Source of the DNA: Larix kaempferi
Taxonomy: Eukaryota; Streptophyta; Pinopsida; Pinales; Pinaceae
Assembly: GCA_027924585.1 (NCBI GenBank)
Contig: BSBM01000602.1
Location: 9,609,501-9,673,500, forward strand
Direction of reading: 5' to 3'
Length of the DNA stretch: 64,000 nt
The notes beneath the pieces were generated by a model, which saw nothing but the letters and a program-made list of their open reading frames with translations, was not told where the DNA came from and made no database searches. Numbering within the stretch: position 1 is the first letter of the stretch; each line of letters begins with the position of its first letter. Both the position numbers and the translations under genes were made by a program. Positions 1 to 11,668 of this stretch are shown piece after piece.

Positions 1-1540
1 TTGATTCCAAATCCCCCTGCCTTTCATGCAGTCTTCCTTTCTTCATTTCTGGAAAAACAAATCAAAAACCAATACATAAATACAGCTAGGACCATGTCAA
101 TACAGTGAAAGCATTTCTGTAAACTGCCTCTGGACTACTTCACTGCTACAAAATCGACAATGCATAGCATAACATATACTTTAAAGTTTATGCGTTGTGT
201 TCAATGCTTATTTTCATTTGGTAAAGTCATATAAAAATGATAGGTTAATAATAACAAATTAATGCAACTTTCCACAGACAATCCTATTTTATGAGAAACT
301 TCAGCTACAGAGGGCCAAAGTCCTGAACCAGAAATGCTGTTGCTAAAATTCAATTTGAACTCGCTGTATATTTGAAATGTCAATAGTCCAGAAATCAGGG
401 TACCATGTCCTTCCTTCTTCATAATAAAAACATTTGCAATAGAAACCAAAGCTGTTATAGGTAAAATTTATTCTGGGTCCTGATGCTATTGAAATTTATC
501 TTAACACAATTGTAAGTAGGAATAGGCAAAGGGAAGTCATGGGCCATGGCTCCTAGTGTCTGATATAGATCTCTGATCTTTGACCTATTATGTCAATTCC
601 AGTTGAGGGCTCTGGCCATCTGACTTACAAAGATGTTGGAAAAAATTCTTTGATTTTATTTCTGCATCTGATTACCCATCAAACAAATAAACAGGACTCC
701 TAATGCAAAGATGGAGGATTTACTTCTCGCTAAAAGATGGCAGAAGTTCCAGCTTTAGATTTCTCCCTGGGCCTCACTCAAAATCTGACCCTTAATCTCA
801 CTGATTCTGCCCTTGCTGGAAAGTTCTCTGGCCCCTTCCCAACCCAGCCATGTTGTATTTGTGGACCTTGAAAAACATAGATCCCATTGGTATAAGGTTC
901 TAATTTCTATCTCTTCCTTCCTTGTAGAAGAGGATTTTCTATCTCTATTTGCTCACAAAGAGAATTGAGACTGAATTTTCAAAGGGGGACCTTGGTTTTG
1001 ACTTGGCTGCAAAAGATATGCTTAAAAGACTATTATTTCCGAACACTGTAATGGGATATTCTGTCAAGAGATTCTAGACAAATTGGACAAGAAAAGCAGG
1101 CAATCAAACATTTGGAAGGCCTTGAATAACTCTATCTGATTGCTCAAAATATTTATTGGAATCATGGGAATGGTAGAAATATCAAGTTTTAAGGAAGGGA
1201 AAAATTTTAGGCCAACCATCCTTGTTTACAAAGACAGATAAATCAAATTCTAAACTGGCTAATTAAGCATCAGTTAATTCTGTGGTCGAACTTAATAATT
1301 TGGCATCGTGATAATTCAGAATAGAGAAGAGAGATAAAAGCCAGCTGGAAAGATAGAGATTCTTCGGAGGGCTTACATGTTTATTTTAAGACAGGATACA
1401 CAAAAGCGTGATTAAAGTTATTGACTTATATCTGCCTTCTAGCTACTCATATCAAGACACGCTGATATGAGTTTGCCAGAAAAGGAGGTCAGTATTCTGT
1501 TAAGGTGGGTTAACAACAGGAAATCTGTAATAGCTCATCT
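1..1540. other. no recognisable gene; probable decayed repeat DNA
   Basis: No reading frame here resembles a known family. The longest open stretch (201-449, minus, 82 codons) has no motif, no convincing splice sites and no homologue I recognise. Because the next segment is a LINE zinc-finger remnant on the plus strand, part of 1000-1540 may be the decayed region between RT and zinc finger of the same element. That is inference only. Confidence 0.4.
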
Positions 1541-1544
1541 TCCA

Positions 1545-1795
1545 TCCCCCGCAAAGTTATCTAGTGTGATGCCCAACATGAATGCCTTAATGTGGCTATT
1601 AGCTGCAAAACCCATTAACCTCTGAAATCCTCAGAAAGAGGGGAATCCAGGGGCTTCAAGATGCCCACTTTCTTTGCAAGTAGAAGAGAATTTAGATCAC
1701 TTGTTTTTACAATGCACAGAATCTCAAGCTCTCTGGACTCTCCTTCTTAAGTGTTTCAATTTGCAGCTACAGGAAGGGGCTTCAGATTGGAGAAG
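1545..1795 (+). pseudogene. LINE ORF2 remnant: zf-RVT zinc-binding region
   Basis: Across shifted frames the translation gives the zf-RVT block of plant non-LTR retrotransposons: a PNMNALMWLLAAKPIN-like start (family pattern PKxNxFxWLxxxxKI), then KRGIQGL, then CPLSLQVEENLDHLFLQC (C, H and C ligands of the motif; the second Cys is lost), then ESQALWTLLLKCF. At least two frame changes and a stop after PIN show it is dead. In this family the block sits between RT and RNase H, and an RNase H remnant follows at about 2.44 kb on the same strand. The two are probably one element, split by the tRNA-like insert near 2.06 kb. Confidence 0.6.
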
Positions 1796-2054
1796 GTATT
1801 ATGTCACTGAATGAAAAACATGTTTCCATGTTTTAAAGGTAATTCGACACTAAAGAATGCTTAAATGTTGACTCTTTCATATGGCATTTGGAGAATATGG
1901 TGCCCAAAAATGATGGCCACTGAAGTAAGGAGAGAAGAGCAAGGGAGATTGAGGAACTAATTTCAGCAACTATTAAGGCCAACTAAAAAAGGCTAGAGGA
2001 GAAAGGAATTAAAGTACTAATGAACTGGCCATGTTAAAATGTTGGTGTCTGTCA

Positions 2055-2290
2055 AAAGGGGCTTGGTTAGATGGTAAAGCAGGGATATTTCATACCCTCA
2101 CCAAGGTTCAAATCCCCAGAGAGACACATTTCACCCCTCAAAGGCCATCTTGCCAATGCAAACAAGCCGTTTCAACTTTCAAGTGGTCAGGACCAGGTGC
2201 AAATCCTGGCTGACATTGGCAGGATAGAAAGAATAGATACCCGGATCTTCTTAACTAATGGATCGTTCAAAATTGTTGTAAACTCACATC
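2055..2290 (+). repeat. tRNA-like SINE candidate
   Basis: The segment contains an A-box-like TTGGTTAGATGG (2063-2074) and, 30 bases on, a perfect RNA polymerase III B-box GGTTCAAATCC (2105-2115), with tRNA-like spacing. A second B-box-like GGTGCAAATCC lies at 2196-2206. It sits inside a decayed LINE, between the zinc finger and RNase H remnants, as an insertion would. I could not define target duplications or a tail. A tRNA pseudogene is an alternative. Confidence 0.45.
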
Positions 2291-2434
2291 ATTGATTGTG
2301 ATATCCCAAAATTGAGGAAGAGCATGCTTGTTGCACGGTGATGATATGAAGCAACTCATCCAAAAAAAATGGGGTCTAGAAAGCATACTATAGGAAGAAG
2401 ACCTCTCTTGGGAAATTGAAAAATTGAGTTTCTC

Positions 2435-2765
2435 TCTTCCATATCAATTATTCTTTGATGGAACCATAAAAGATAATCCAGGATTGGATGAAGCAGGAGC
2501 TATTCTTCAGAAAAATGGATAGTAGATTGGTGACTGCGCTTGGGGGCTAGGTCCCGAAACAAAAATATAGTGGAAGCCAATGATTTATGAAAGAGCATAG
2601 AATTAGCTCTTATCAAAAAATCTTGGCAAAAGTGTGATATTGCTCAACGTCCTATGCAAGTTAGATATATCCGTAATGTGCCAAGCCATAAAAATGAAGC
2701 TGATCATTTGGCTAACGTTGCGGTAGCACTTTCAGGGAAGAAGAATTATTGCTTACACAAAGGAT
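2435..2765 (+). pseudogene. LINE RNase H domain remnant
   Basis: Translation from about 2438 gives PYQLFFDGTIKDNPGLDEAG, the first strand of the LINE-encoded RNase H with its catalytic Asp in FDG. After a stop near 2520 it continues with NIVEANDL..SIELALIKKS, and from 2654 with VRYIRNVPSHKNEADHLAN, the C-terminal helix in which the last Asp of RNase H is conserved. Stops and frame shifts make it non-functional. It probably belongs to the same decayed plus-strand LINE as the zinc-finger remnant at 1.55-1.8 kb. It is unlike the LINE A and C RNase H copies in detail and so represents an older or different lineage. Confidence 0.65.
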
Positions 2766-3021
2766 ATGGAGCTAGAATTTCTCAAGACAATTTGGTGCTA
2801 AGTTGGTGCCTCACCTTCATTATTATTTTGCATACCTCTCACCATGCAGCCAAGGCAGAAGATTTCAGATCCACGGCCCAGTGAGGAGAAGGAATCAGAT
2901 TCGAAGTTATAGAAGTCATTAAACGAAATAGAAGATAAATTTCCCGTGCTGCGCTCATATCAAGGGATGGTATTCCAATTGCATCTCAAAATTCAAGGTG
3001 ACTTGTCCGACTCTAGGGTTT

Positions 3022-3681
3022 ATAATGCACAGTATTAGGGTTTATAATATATAATTCCAGAGTTTGTAATGTATAATTCCACCACCATAGATGCAGAGCT
3101 TTTGCGAAAAAACTGGCTATATTTGAACTGGGATAAAAATATGAAAAACATACACTGAAACGCATACGGGAACAGCTGGTGGTTTTGTAGATTGATACAA
3201 CTATCTTATCTTTCTATTAAAATAAATGGAAAACGCAAAGGGAAAATTTTACAGATAAAAACTTACTTTTTGGTTTCAGAGAACTGTCGTGAGGTTTGTC
3301 CAAGTCATTTTGTTCTCTCTTCTCCTTATTCTTCCTCTTTTTTACACCGTCTGGACGTGCCATACTTCTCTGTTTTCCGCAATATGAGAAACAATTCTCG
3401 TATCAAAAACCCTGAAACTGTCTGAGATTCGCAGTTATCAACAAAATTCCCATCTTACAGCGCAGTAGTAATGCATTTACCTGTGTATTCGAAACGGGGC
3501 AGGATATTCAAGCGCTCAATGTGGTTTTTCTTTAAACCCTAAACCCAGAACAAGTTTTCTTGCACAACCCTCGACGGTATTTTTGCAATAGGTGGGATTG
3601 CGGTTTGAATAACATATGAGAATGGTTTTACAAGTAGGGTGTTTGTTAGTGATGATGGTAAAGATGTAGCGTTGTATTTAA
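3022..3681 (-). pseudogene. captured gene 5' end, copy R1 (promoter, exon 1, start of intron 1)
   Basis: On the minus strand, an ATG (3363-3361) opens a 97-nt coding exon (3363-3267), 32 codons starting MARPDGVKKRKNKEKREQ and ending SLKPK. It is followed directly by the splice donor GTAAGT (3266-3261). The peptide is Lys/Arg-rich and looks nuclear or nucleolar; I do not recognise the gene. About 170 bases upstream is a telo-box. The same ~660-bp block recurs at 19.15-19.8 kb and 28.77-29.4 kb, where it is linked to LINE B. Here it stands alone. No downstream exons are visible to the left, so this is either a gene fragment or the 5' end of a gene whose long intron leaves the window. Confidence 0.6.
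3534..3546 (-). promoter_or_regulatory. telo-box upstream of R1 exon 1
   Basis: The sequence reads AAACCCTAAACCC on the plus strand. Telo-boxes (AAACCCTAA) are typical near the start of plant translation and ribosome-biogenesis genes. The motif is kept at the same place in copy R3 (29278-29290) and in shorter form in R2 (19659-19668), about 170 bases upstream of the exon-1 start. Confidence 0.55.
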
Positions 3682-4110
3682 AGCCTCCACAGAGTTGTAC
3701 GCATCCCCTCCGCACTTAATTAAACCTCAAAAAGTCCGTACACAACGTGGGAGGGCGTCCTTAGGCGTGGGTCGGTGAATTTGTTCAATCTTACCTACAT
3801 TGCTCATCCAATACCCGGGAAGCACAATGTCTCTCTCTATTGCACCTTTCTCTTGACAACAGCGGCTGCGAGGCTATGACGGAATTTTTGGAAGTGATTA
3901 TGAAAGCATGCTGGTTGTCCCTATATCTTTATAACTGGGCAATGAAAAAAAATTCTGATTTTTTCCTGTGCATAGATTTTTTGGGAAAATATGTGGTTGT
4001 ATTTATGTTACTATCAGCATAGATCCAAATCCTAGGCTCTATCAAGCGCTGAGAGGGATCAAATCTTCCCAGGTGCAAACCTTTCATTGAATAGCTTTTT
4101 GAGTGCAATA
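3682..4110. other. unique spacer without recognisable gene
   Basis: This lies right of copy R1, where copies R2 and R3 diverge from it. Only short unsupported frames are present. No motif, tRNA or splice-flanked exon was seen. Confidence 0.4.
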
Positions 4111-4764
4111 CTTGAGCCACCTAATCCTAAGCTCTAAAGTCTCTAGTTTAAGTTTCATATTTACTTTTTACTTTGTATTATTCTTTTTTGTTTATGGTGG
4201 ACATAATATTTATTACTTTTTACTTTGTATTATTATTTTTTGTTTACTTTGTATTATTTTATTACTCAACAAACTTGACAAACTTGACAAACACTCTAAA
4301 ATCTCATATTTACTTTTTACTTTGTATTAAAGGTAAAAAGTAAAGTCTCATATTTACTTTTTACTTTGTATTATTCTTTTTTGTTTATGATCAACATAAT
4401 ATTTATCACATAATCATAAGCTCTAAAGTCTCTAGTTTAAGTTTCATATTTACTTTTTACTTTGTATTGTTCTTTTTTGTTTATGGCCGACATAATATTT
4501 CTTACTTTTTACTTTGTATTATTCATTTTTGTTTACTTTGTATTAATTTTTTTATGGCCGACAATATCGACAAATACTCGACTTACAAGATCTCCCTCAT
4601 ACAAATGTTATTTATGGTCGACAATATCGACAAACACTCGACGAACAAGATCTCCCTCATACTGGGCTGTAGAGCGCCTCTCGGCACAATAATAATAACA
4701 ACATATTCATTGTACCTAATTTGTAATTGTTTTTTGTGTTTTTTTTCAATTTTAATATTTCACA
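4100..4764 (+). mobile_element. partial LTR of a retrotransposon (right boundary only)
   Basis: The right boundary is set by a terminal ..TTCACA followed immediately by TGGTATCAG, the tRNA-iMet primer site of many plant LTR elements. The left boundary is not defined. LINE A1 is inserted 58 bases downstream of the LTR end. The expected internal region beyond LINE A1 (from 11.68 kb) shows no recognisable gag or pol. The family cannot be named; the layout would fit a Ty1/copia or Ty3/gypsy element. Confidence 0.4.
4120..4660 (+). repeat. nested tandem repeats in a probable LTR U3 region
   Basis: A pyrimidine-rich block recurs about 289 bases apart (phrases starting near 4122 and 4411: CTAAGCTCTAAAGTCTCTAG, then TTTACTTTTTACTTTGTATT, then TTTATGG..GACATAATATTT). 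Inside it, the TACTTTTTACTTTGTATTATT phrase is repeated several more times. A separate exact-period 60-bp duplication starts at 4561 and 4621 (ACAATATCGACAAA..CTCGAC). Because a primer site follows at 4765, I read this as repeats inside an LTR. Confidence 0.6.
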
Positions 4765-4773
4765 TGGTATCAG
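4765..4773 (+). other. primer binding site, tRNA-iMet type (partial)
   Basis: TGGTATCAG follows the LTR-like CA end directly. The usual continuation AGC is absent (CTT instead), so the match is nine bases. Confidence 0.4.
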
Positions 4774-4806
4774 CTTCGCCATTAATTATTGGAATGGGTG
4801 GTTCTT

Positions 4807-4822
4807 AAAACTTGTATTAAGC
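4807..4822 (+). repeat. left target-site duplication of LINE A1
   Basis: AAAACTTGTATTAAGC is repeated exactly at 11669-11684. The A-run may belong to the LINE tail, so the certain duplication is the last 12 bases (CTTGTATTAAGC). Confidence 0.85.
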
Positions 4823-5127
4823 GGTCTCAAATTTTTCTGGTAAAATAGGTTCGGAGTGTGGCTGCGTTTCTTGGAGCTGCGTTTTGACCATGAAGATTTA
4901 TGCATTCGGAACAGGAGAGCTGCGATTGAACTCTGCGTGTCCTTTGGCTGCGCTCTAAGGTCGGGTGCCTCTGATGCCCGCCTTCGAGCCCTTCCTTCTT
5001 GACCTCGGCTTAACCTCGTACCTCCAGCCTTCTGGATCTCCCCTCCCCTCCCTGCTCGTTCCTCCCCTCTAACCTAGTTTCTTCTCACCTTCTCACTTTT
5101 GACCTACTCGACCCATCTTTGGCTCTC
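4823..5127 (+). other. LINE A1 5' leader
   Basis: A ~300-base non-coding leader between the target duplication and the ORF1 ATG, pyrimidine-rich near its end. It would hold the internal promoter in this class of element. I saw no specific motif. Confidence 0.5.
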
Positions 5128-6440
5128 ATGGCCTCAGATTCCAATATCCCTCCCGACTTAACCAGCTTTCTGAAGCTTCTGGCCTCCTCAAGCAAGAAGC
5201 CCCTCTCTTCTGCCCAACAAAAGTTTGTAAAGAAACTTGACGAGATCCCGACCATAGCGTTGCCGGTGGCTCTGCCCTGCAAAACTGCTCTTAATCTTTA
5301 TGAACGTGCTCTGTTCGGCCAGTTCACTGGTCTTTGGCCCTCTCCGAGATCCACAGAAGCATGGGTTCAAAAAAATTGGAAACCTTTGATCACAGTAGAC
5401 GCGAAATCTTTTTTCCTCGGTAAAGGATATTTCACCTTCGTTTTTTAATGCAAGCAAGATCGCGAGCTTATATTTCGGAACGGACCTTATTTCATGGGAC
5501 CACAAGGGTTATACATGAATAGATGGACCCCGAACTTTGACCCATCCATCGACATCCCTTCCGCAGTTCCTGTTTGGGTGAGACTCCCCCATCTACCTCT
5601 CCATTGCTGGAACAATGAATCCCTCGAAGCGATCGGAAACGCATTAGGGAAATATATCGACAAAGCCGACCGAAAATATCGGTATTCATGCGCTAGAATT
5701 TGCATTGAAGTAGATATGGAACACGGCCTTCCGGAAGCGATAAAGCTTACAGTAGCAAACTGATCTCACATACAGGAACTCGATTATGAACAAATCCCTT
5801 TTAAATGCAAGTTTTGTCATGAATATGGCCACTTTGCCCGATCTTGCAAAAAGAAACCAGGGGATCAGGAATCAACCGGAAGAAAGAACAATGGACAGCA
5901 ATTCAAAAAACCTCCAAATCTGGTACAAAATCCCATTCAAAAGCTCAAAATACATAGAAGGCAGATCAACAACATCACATTCCCTCAACGTCCAACAACA
6001 ACAATAGATTCAAAGTCCTCTAAACGTCAGAAATTCATGACACTCCTGAAGCTGAAGAAGAAGGATAAATATTCGAACATCAAGCGTCCCAAGTCCCTCC
6101 TATTGTCCCTAAAATATCGAAGAATCCCTTGTCTCAAAATATTCCCAGCCCTATCATTCCATATCTGATCAAAGAGGCCCCCTCCTATGCAGAAATAACT
6201 AAAGTGAGATCCCCCACCTCATCCTCCTCCTCAGATGAACTCATTGATAAATCTTCCAAAAAGCTAGGGCAGAAATCCACCAAAGATCTAAGGGAAGAAG
6301 AAGCTGAGCGCGAAAAAATTAAGGGATCTCAAGCCACGATAGACATGGCTTTCGGAAGAAACACTAGAACCAGAACAGCAAGCAAGAAACACGGAGATCC
6401 AGTAGGAGGAACACCCTCCTCCATCTATTTCCCCAAATGA
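5128..6440 (+). pseudogene. LINE A1 ORF1: DUF4283 and CCHC RNA-binding protein
   Basis: The ATG at 5128 starts MASDSNIPPDL. The DUF4283-like region follows: ALNLYERALFGQFTGLWPSP, then FFLGKGYFTFVF, then PVWVRLPHLPLHCWN, then HGLPEAI. A zinc knuckle CKFCHEYGHFARSC (C-x2-C-x4-H-x4-C) lies near 5805-5850. The frame is broken by TAA at 5446 (A2 has GAG AGC there), by TGA at 5761 (from Trp), and by a frame change before a charged C-terminal segment (6129-6440, DLREEEAEREK). It is known in the family as the chaperone that coats LINE RNA. The final TGA overlaps the ORF2 start as ATGA. Confidence 0.82.
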
Positions 6441-9400
6441 TGAAGCTGGTTTCCTGGAATTGCAGGGGATTAGGCAATCCTTGCAAGATCAAGGCAGTAA
6501 AAAGACCTTCAAAAAATAGATATGCCCGATCTCCTTTTACTCCAGGAGACCAAAATCGATGAAAATACTCTTCTAGCCACAGCAAAAGAAAATTGGAAGA
6601 AGAATACAGGTTGTGCAGTCAGTGCCAAAGGGGCTTCTGGGGGACTAGCAACCTTATGGTCCTCTGATGCATTCCACCTCCACAATTCCTTTGCTACTCA
6701 ACACTAGATCTACACTGAGCTCACTCATATTAAAAGAAACAAGCATTTCGCTCTTCTCAATATGTATGTACCCAATCTACACGCTGAAAAACAGGAGTGC
6801 TGGAGCACAATTGAAAGTTTTCTAGAGGCTTACGAGCCTCAAAATATTATACTAGCTGGTGATATGAACATCACTTTCTCCAGATCTGAAAAGAAAGGAG
6901 GTCAAATTGGAAATGACTATTTCAAACCACAGGTTGAAGCTCTTCTTCATACATGGAACCTCATTGATATCAAGCCTAAAAAAGGAAAATACACCTGGTC
7001 AAACAAGCGTCTTAGCAAAGCAAATATCATGGCCAGATTGGATATATTTTTCATTCAAAGTACCCTGCTGTCTGATACCCATATTATCTCTTATAGTATC
7101 CTCGCCAACCTAGCCTCAAACCATAAACCCATCCTACTTCAGTGTTCTGAAATTGAAGACCTCGGCCCAATTCCCTTTAGGTTCAGCCCCCAATGGCTCG
7201 AACAACCCAACTTTTGGGACACCTTTCAACAAGCGTGGAAAATCCCAATCACAGGTTCTCCTAGCTACGTTTGGGAGCAGAAATTAAAGAATACCAAATC
7301 AGCCCTCAAGAATTGGGCCAAATCTTTAAGCTCTAAATTTGCCCAACCAACCAAAAATGTCGTGGCTGCTTTAGAAAATCACCAGTTGGCAATGGAAACC
7401 CGTCTCATTAAAGCAAATACCCTCCACGATGAAGTAACTTATCAATCCAATGTGTATCAGAATTTCCATGCTGAGGAGGAGTATTGGAGGTTGAAATCAT
7501 GTAGCCTATGGCTCAAAGGAGGCGACATGAATACTAATTTCTTTCACAGACAATTTAAAATCAGACAGTCAATTAATCAAATTACTGACATCAAAACTGA
7601 GGACGGAGTATCAGTTTCTGGAAACACTGATTTAAAGAATGCTGCGTACTCTCATTTCTCCAACCTCTATGCAGAAGACAACACCGCCGCTAGTTTTGCT
7701 GGAGCACATTCCTCAGAGTATCACACAAGACGAAAATTACAAGATTTGCATCCCCTTCTCCGAGCAAGAGGTATACAATACTATCCTCTCTTTTGAACCT
7801 GATAAAGCACCAGGTCCGGATGGATTTTCCATACATTTTTACTTAGCATGCTGGAAGTATATCAAAAAAGATTTCATGAGATTGATAAAGAATTTTCACA
7901 CCAAAGCCAAAATCGGTGGATGCACGAACAGTACTTTTTTGTTCCTTTCCCCAAAGGAAACCAATCCCAGTTCCTTCAACAGATTCAGACCGATATCTCT
8001 GTGCAATGCCTCTTATAAAATAATTTCCAAATTGCTAGCAAATCGGATGAAGCCTCTTCTCAGCAGAATTATCTCCGACAATCAAGGCGGTTTCCTCAAA
8101 GGAAGGCAAATTCTAGACAACGTCATCCTCGTTCAAGAAGCAATCCATTCAAGTAGATTTCGAAAGGAAAAAGGTATGTTAATCAAACTTGACATGGCTA
8201 ATGCATTTGACCGTGTCAAGCACTCCTTTCTTATAAAAATTATGATTCGCTTTGGATTTGACAAAACCTTCATCAATTGGATCTCTGCATGCATAAGTGG
8301 ACCTTGGATAGCTCCCCTTATCAATGGTCGACCCACGGACTTCTTCCAAGCTACGCGTGGCATCAGACAAGGCTACCCTCTCTCTTCATTCTTGTATATC
8401 ATTCTGGCAGATTCCCTCAGCAGAAAAACTGAATTATGAAATGACCATTGCCTCCCTGCCTGTTCTTCAAATGACCTTCGATTCTATTCCGATCAATCAC
8501 TCTCTTTTTGCTGATGATTCCCTACTAATTGGGGGAGCATCTCCCACCATTGCTCGCAAATTCAAGCACATATTAAACATCTACTGCAATGCTTCGGGTG
8601 GCAAGATCAATCTGCAAAAAAGTGCAGTCTATTGTTGGAACTTAAATCATAATGCAACAGCTAAGATCACCAGAATAATTGGCATCAAAGTTCACATTAA
8701 GTGGGATAAATTCTTATATTTAGGTCTCCTTAACAATTATGGAAAAGCAAATTCCAGAAATTGGGAGGACACAATCAGTAAAATTAAAAGCAGAATCAGA
8801 AGATGGGGAGGCCATTGGCTCAGCAAGGCCGGGAAACTAATCTTAATAAATTATGTCCTATCAGCCCTTCCCATCTACCAATTTTCCATTCTCCTTACTC
8901 CAAAATGTGCAACAGAGCAGATGAACAAAATTATCAGAGATTTCCTCTTGACTGGCGGAAAAAATAATGACAACAAAATGCACCTTGTAAACTGGGATAC
9001 TATCGAGCAAACAAAATCCTCGGGGGGACTTCAAATTCGCAATCTATATGATGCAAATCTGGCCATGGGAGGCAAGCTACTCTGGAAAATCCTGCATAAT
9101 AAAAGTCATCGAGTAAGTCAAATTCTCAGGAAAAAATATCTACATGGATCAAATCTCAGATGTCTCGATCGCAAGCCAACCTCCAATGGATCAAGCATTT
9201 GGGTCCTTTGCAATGCAGCTTGGGAATTTTTTTCAAAAGAGCTTTACTGGGTACCTGGCAATGGCAAGAAAATCAACATCTTTACGGACAAAATCATGAA
9301 CAACGATATTCTTCAAAATTCCCAAGAATTACAGAACATCGCAACTTGGCTCAATCAACATGGAATCAATACGCTAAATGATTACAGTTCCTAGGATCCT

Positions 9401-10653
9401 CAAGGTAATTGGCAAAGATGGGACACTACAGCTGTCAACCCTCATCTTGAGACTGACAACATTATTCTCACCAATAGCCTGAAAGGATGCGCCCCCATAC
9501 ATCTCACCGCCAAAGATGAACGGGGATGGGGCCCCACGGGTTCCTATACCCCAGCCCTTGGCTACAAAGCTATCCAAACCCTTGATGAAACAATAAGAGA
9601 TTTATGGAAACTTGTTTGGGACCCACTAGGATTACCTAAAATCAATTTCTTCATCTGGACATTACTACACCGCAAAGTTCTTACTGGAGACGATCTGATA
9701 AAGAAAGGCTTCCACGGGCCCTTTTGGTGCCCCCTTTGCCATAGCAATCTTGAAACTATCAACCACTTATTCTTAGATTGTCATTTTACCAAGCAGGTAT
9801 GGAACCTACTACTTCAAGATCTTAATTTCATCATGCCTCCCTTTACTTCCACTACCCATCTCTTCCTTAATTGGAAATCCATCTACTCTTCTCCTCTACC
9901 AATCAAGAATCCCTGGCATCATATATGGATCTCCATCCCTAAATATGCCTGTTGGAAAGTATGACAACTAGAAATCATGTCATCTTTCAAGATAAGCACC
10001 TCACGCCCCTCCAAATTGTAGGCCAAGCCAAAGCATTGCTAATCGAATGTCTCAAAATTTCCAAGTATAAGACTGATGAAACTCTTAGCACGTATGAAAA
10101 GAATTGGATTGGAGTCCATATTTCACACCCACCCAAAGAGCCACCAATACGGAACTATCCTACATGGCAGCTTAGACCTTCTAATACCGAATTCCAAGAT
10201 TGGAAAAACATGCAGGGCATTGGCAGCTTACATTTTGACGGGGCTTCCAAGAATAATCCTGGAGAAGCAGGAGCAAGGGGCGTTCTATGGACAAAGGAAG
10301 GTATAATTAGGTTGAAATACAGATGGGGCTTGGGTACAGGCTCAAACAACGCAGCAGAAGCACTGGCACTGTTAAAAGGATGCCAAATTGCTAAAGACCA
10401 GAAGATAGACAAACTACATGTATATGGAGACTCTATGATTATAATAAGAGCAATCAACACTACTTTCAGTACAAATAACTCAGCACTCAACAGAATTATC
10501 CAGCGAATAAGGCATACTTCAAGAACTTTCATCCATTTTAAGGCATTTCACATTCTGAGAACTTTAAATATAGAAGCTAACGCAACTAGCAATCTTAAAC
10601 AAGGGATTCTCCAAATCTCCAACATTGACATGGGCACACACTATATCCCATAA
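6437..10653 (+). pseudogene. LINE A1 ORF2: endonuclease, reverse transcriptase, zf-RVT, RNase H
   Basis: It begins ATGATGAAG with MMKLVSWNCRGLGNP, the endonuclease start. LLLQETK, ILAGDMNITF and MARLDIFFIQ follow, then SNHKP, where the catalytic SDH is altered (A2 keeps SDHKP). RT motifs: KAPGPDGF, FRPISLCNASYKIISKLLA, GGFLKGRQILDN, LIKLDMANAFDRV, GIRQGYPLS and the catalytic SLFADDS near 8510. A zinc finger CPLCHSNLETINHLFLDC lies at about 9730-9785, and the RNase H has LHFDGASKNNPGEAG and YGDSMIIIRAI (10230-10450). Breaks: an early frameshift after 6480, TAG at 6705, and frame changes near 7700, 8430, 9395 and 9960. All domains of a plant L1 are present, but the frame is destroyed. Confidence 0.88.
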
Positions 10654-11668
10654 GAAGGCTTCCTTCTTCACTACAATGACAACGTTATCCATATCATTTC
10701 ATGAAACTATCCATCTTTTGTTCCATCAAAGCAGAATTATCAGACTTTGATCACTCTGAGCACAAATTTTCAGAATATGTTGGCTCATTTCTATCGCAGA
10801 TCCCTCCGATCCTCAACCTTCCTTTACTACAGAAGTCTTAAAATTTGATAGAAGCTAAGTTTCGAACTTAGTGAAACAACAGAGTATTCTATTAGTGCCA
10901 GTTATTTAGGAACATTGATTTAAAGTATCAAATTCAGTGAAATATATCTTATCTCTTGAATAAGGCTCTCATAATTCCATAGTCCAATGTCCCCTTTCCA
11001 ACATCGGATCAATTGGCAATCCAGTGCCACTAATCGATAATTCTGAACTAGCTGAACACCGATACCTTTCATTTGATTCAACAAGCAATCCACTCTCAGA
11101 ATTCGAGGGCTCTAGACAGCTCATTCCCCAAACGTGGGCTGCATAGGTTATGAAGCAAATAATTCATTCTTTGAAAGATATTGAGGCAGAATTCTACAGT
11201 CATCTTAAGCAACTAACTGAACAATTCAAGCTCAATCGATGATACATTCTCTCAGGATCTTGCAGCAGTCTCCTACAAATTAAGTGCACCATTCAAAGTC
11301 AAAAATTGGATTACAGAATTGTTTTCATCATCCCCATCATTGCAGAAGCCTCAGCTTATATTCTTCGCTTGAACAGGACGCTGAGTATTATGAATTTGAA
11401 ATTCAACACATTTTCAGATCAATTCATTTATTCAAGCATTATTATTAGCATTCTCTATCCTCCATTTAATTTTTTCATTTGTAATAACCTTATAAGCCTT
11501 ATCAGCAAGAGAAGAAAGGCAAAATTCACGCTATATTGATTTTCTCAGAATCTCTGTCAAGTGTAGTTGAATTACTTACTGCCATTCTGGCTATATCTTG
11601 TACACTGCCGATTTGGTACTAAAAACCACAGCTTTTTTTTTAAATATATGTTTCTGTTTAAAACAAAA
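10654..11668 (+). other. LINE A1 3' UTR and tail
   Basis: About 1 kb of non-coding sequence runs from the RNase H stop to the tail. Its last ~70 bases (GCCGATTTGGT, ACCAC, a T-run, then ATATATGTTTCTGTTTAAAA) match the end of LINE A2 at 28.25-28.31 kb. This is the conserved 3' end expected to be recognised by the element's RT. Similarity elsewhere in the UTR is weaker by eye. Confidence 0.65.

Larger units (their letters stand above)
4823..11668 (+). mobile_element. LINE A1, full-length but inactivated non-LTR retrotransposon
   Basis: It is about 6.85 kb, flanked by a 16-bp (at least 12-bp) direct repeat, with 5' leader, ORF1, ORF2, ~1 kb 3' UTR and a short A-rich tail. ORF order and domains (DUF4283-CCHC, then endonuclease-RT-zf-RVT-RNase H) are those of plant L1-type elements. 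It is inserted just 3' of an LTR primer site. It is closely related to LINE A2 (21.64-28.31 kb), but the 5' leaders differ. Stops, frameshifts and a lost endonuclease residue show that it cannot move. Confidence 0.88.

Noticed and set aside
201-449. 82-codon minus frame at the window start considered as a downstream exon of the R1 gene
   Set aside because: No acceptor/donor pair that fits, no similarity I recognise, and decayed LINE sequence lies between.
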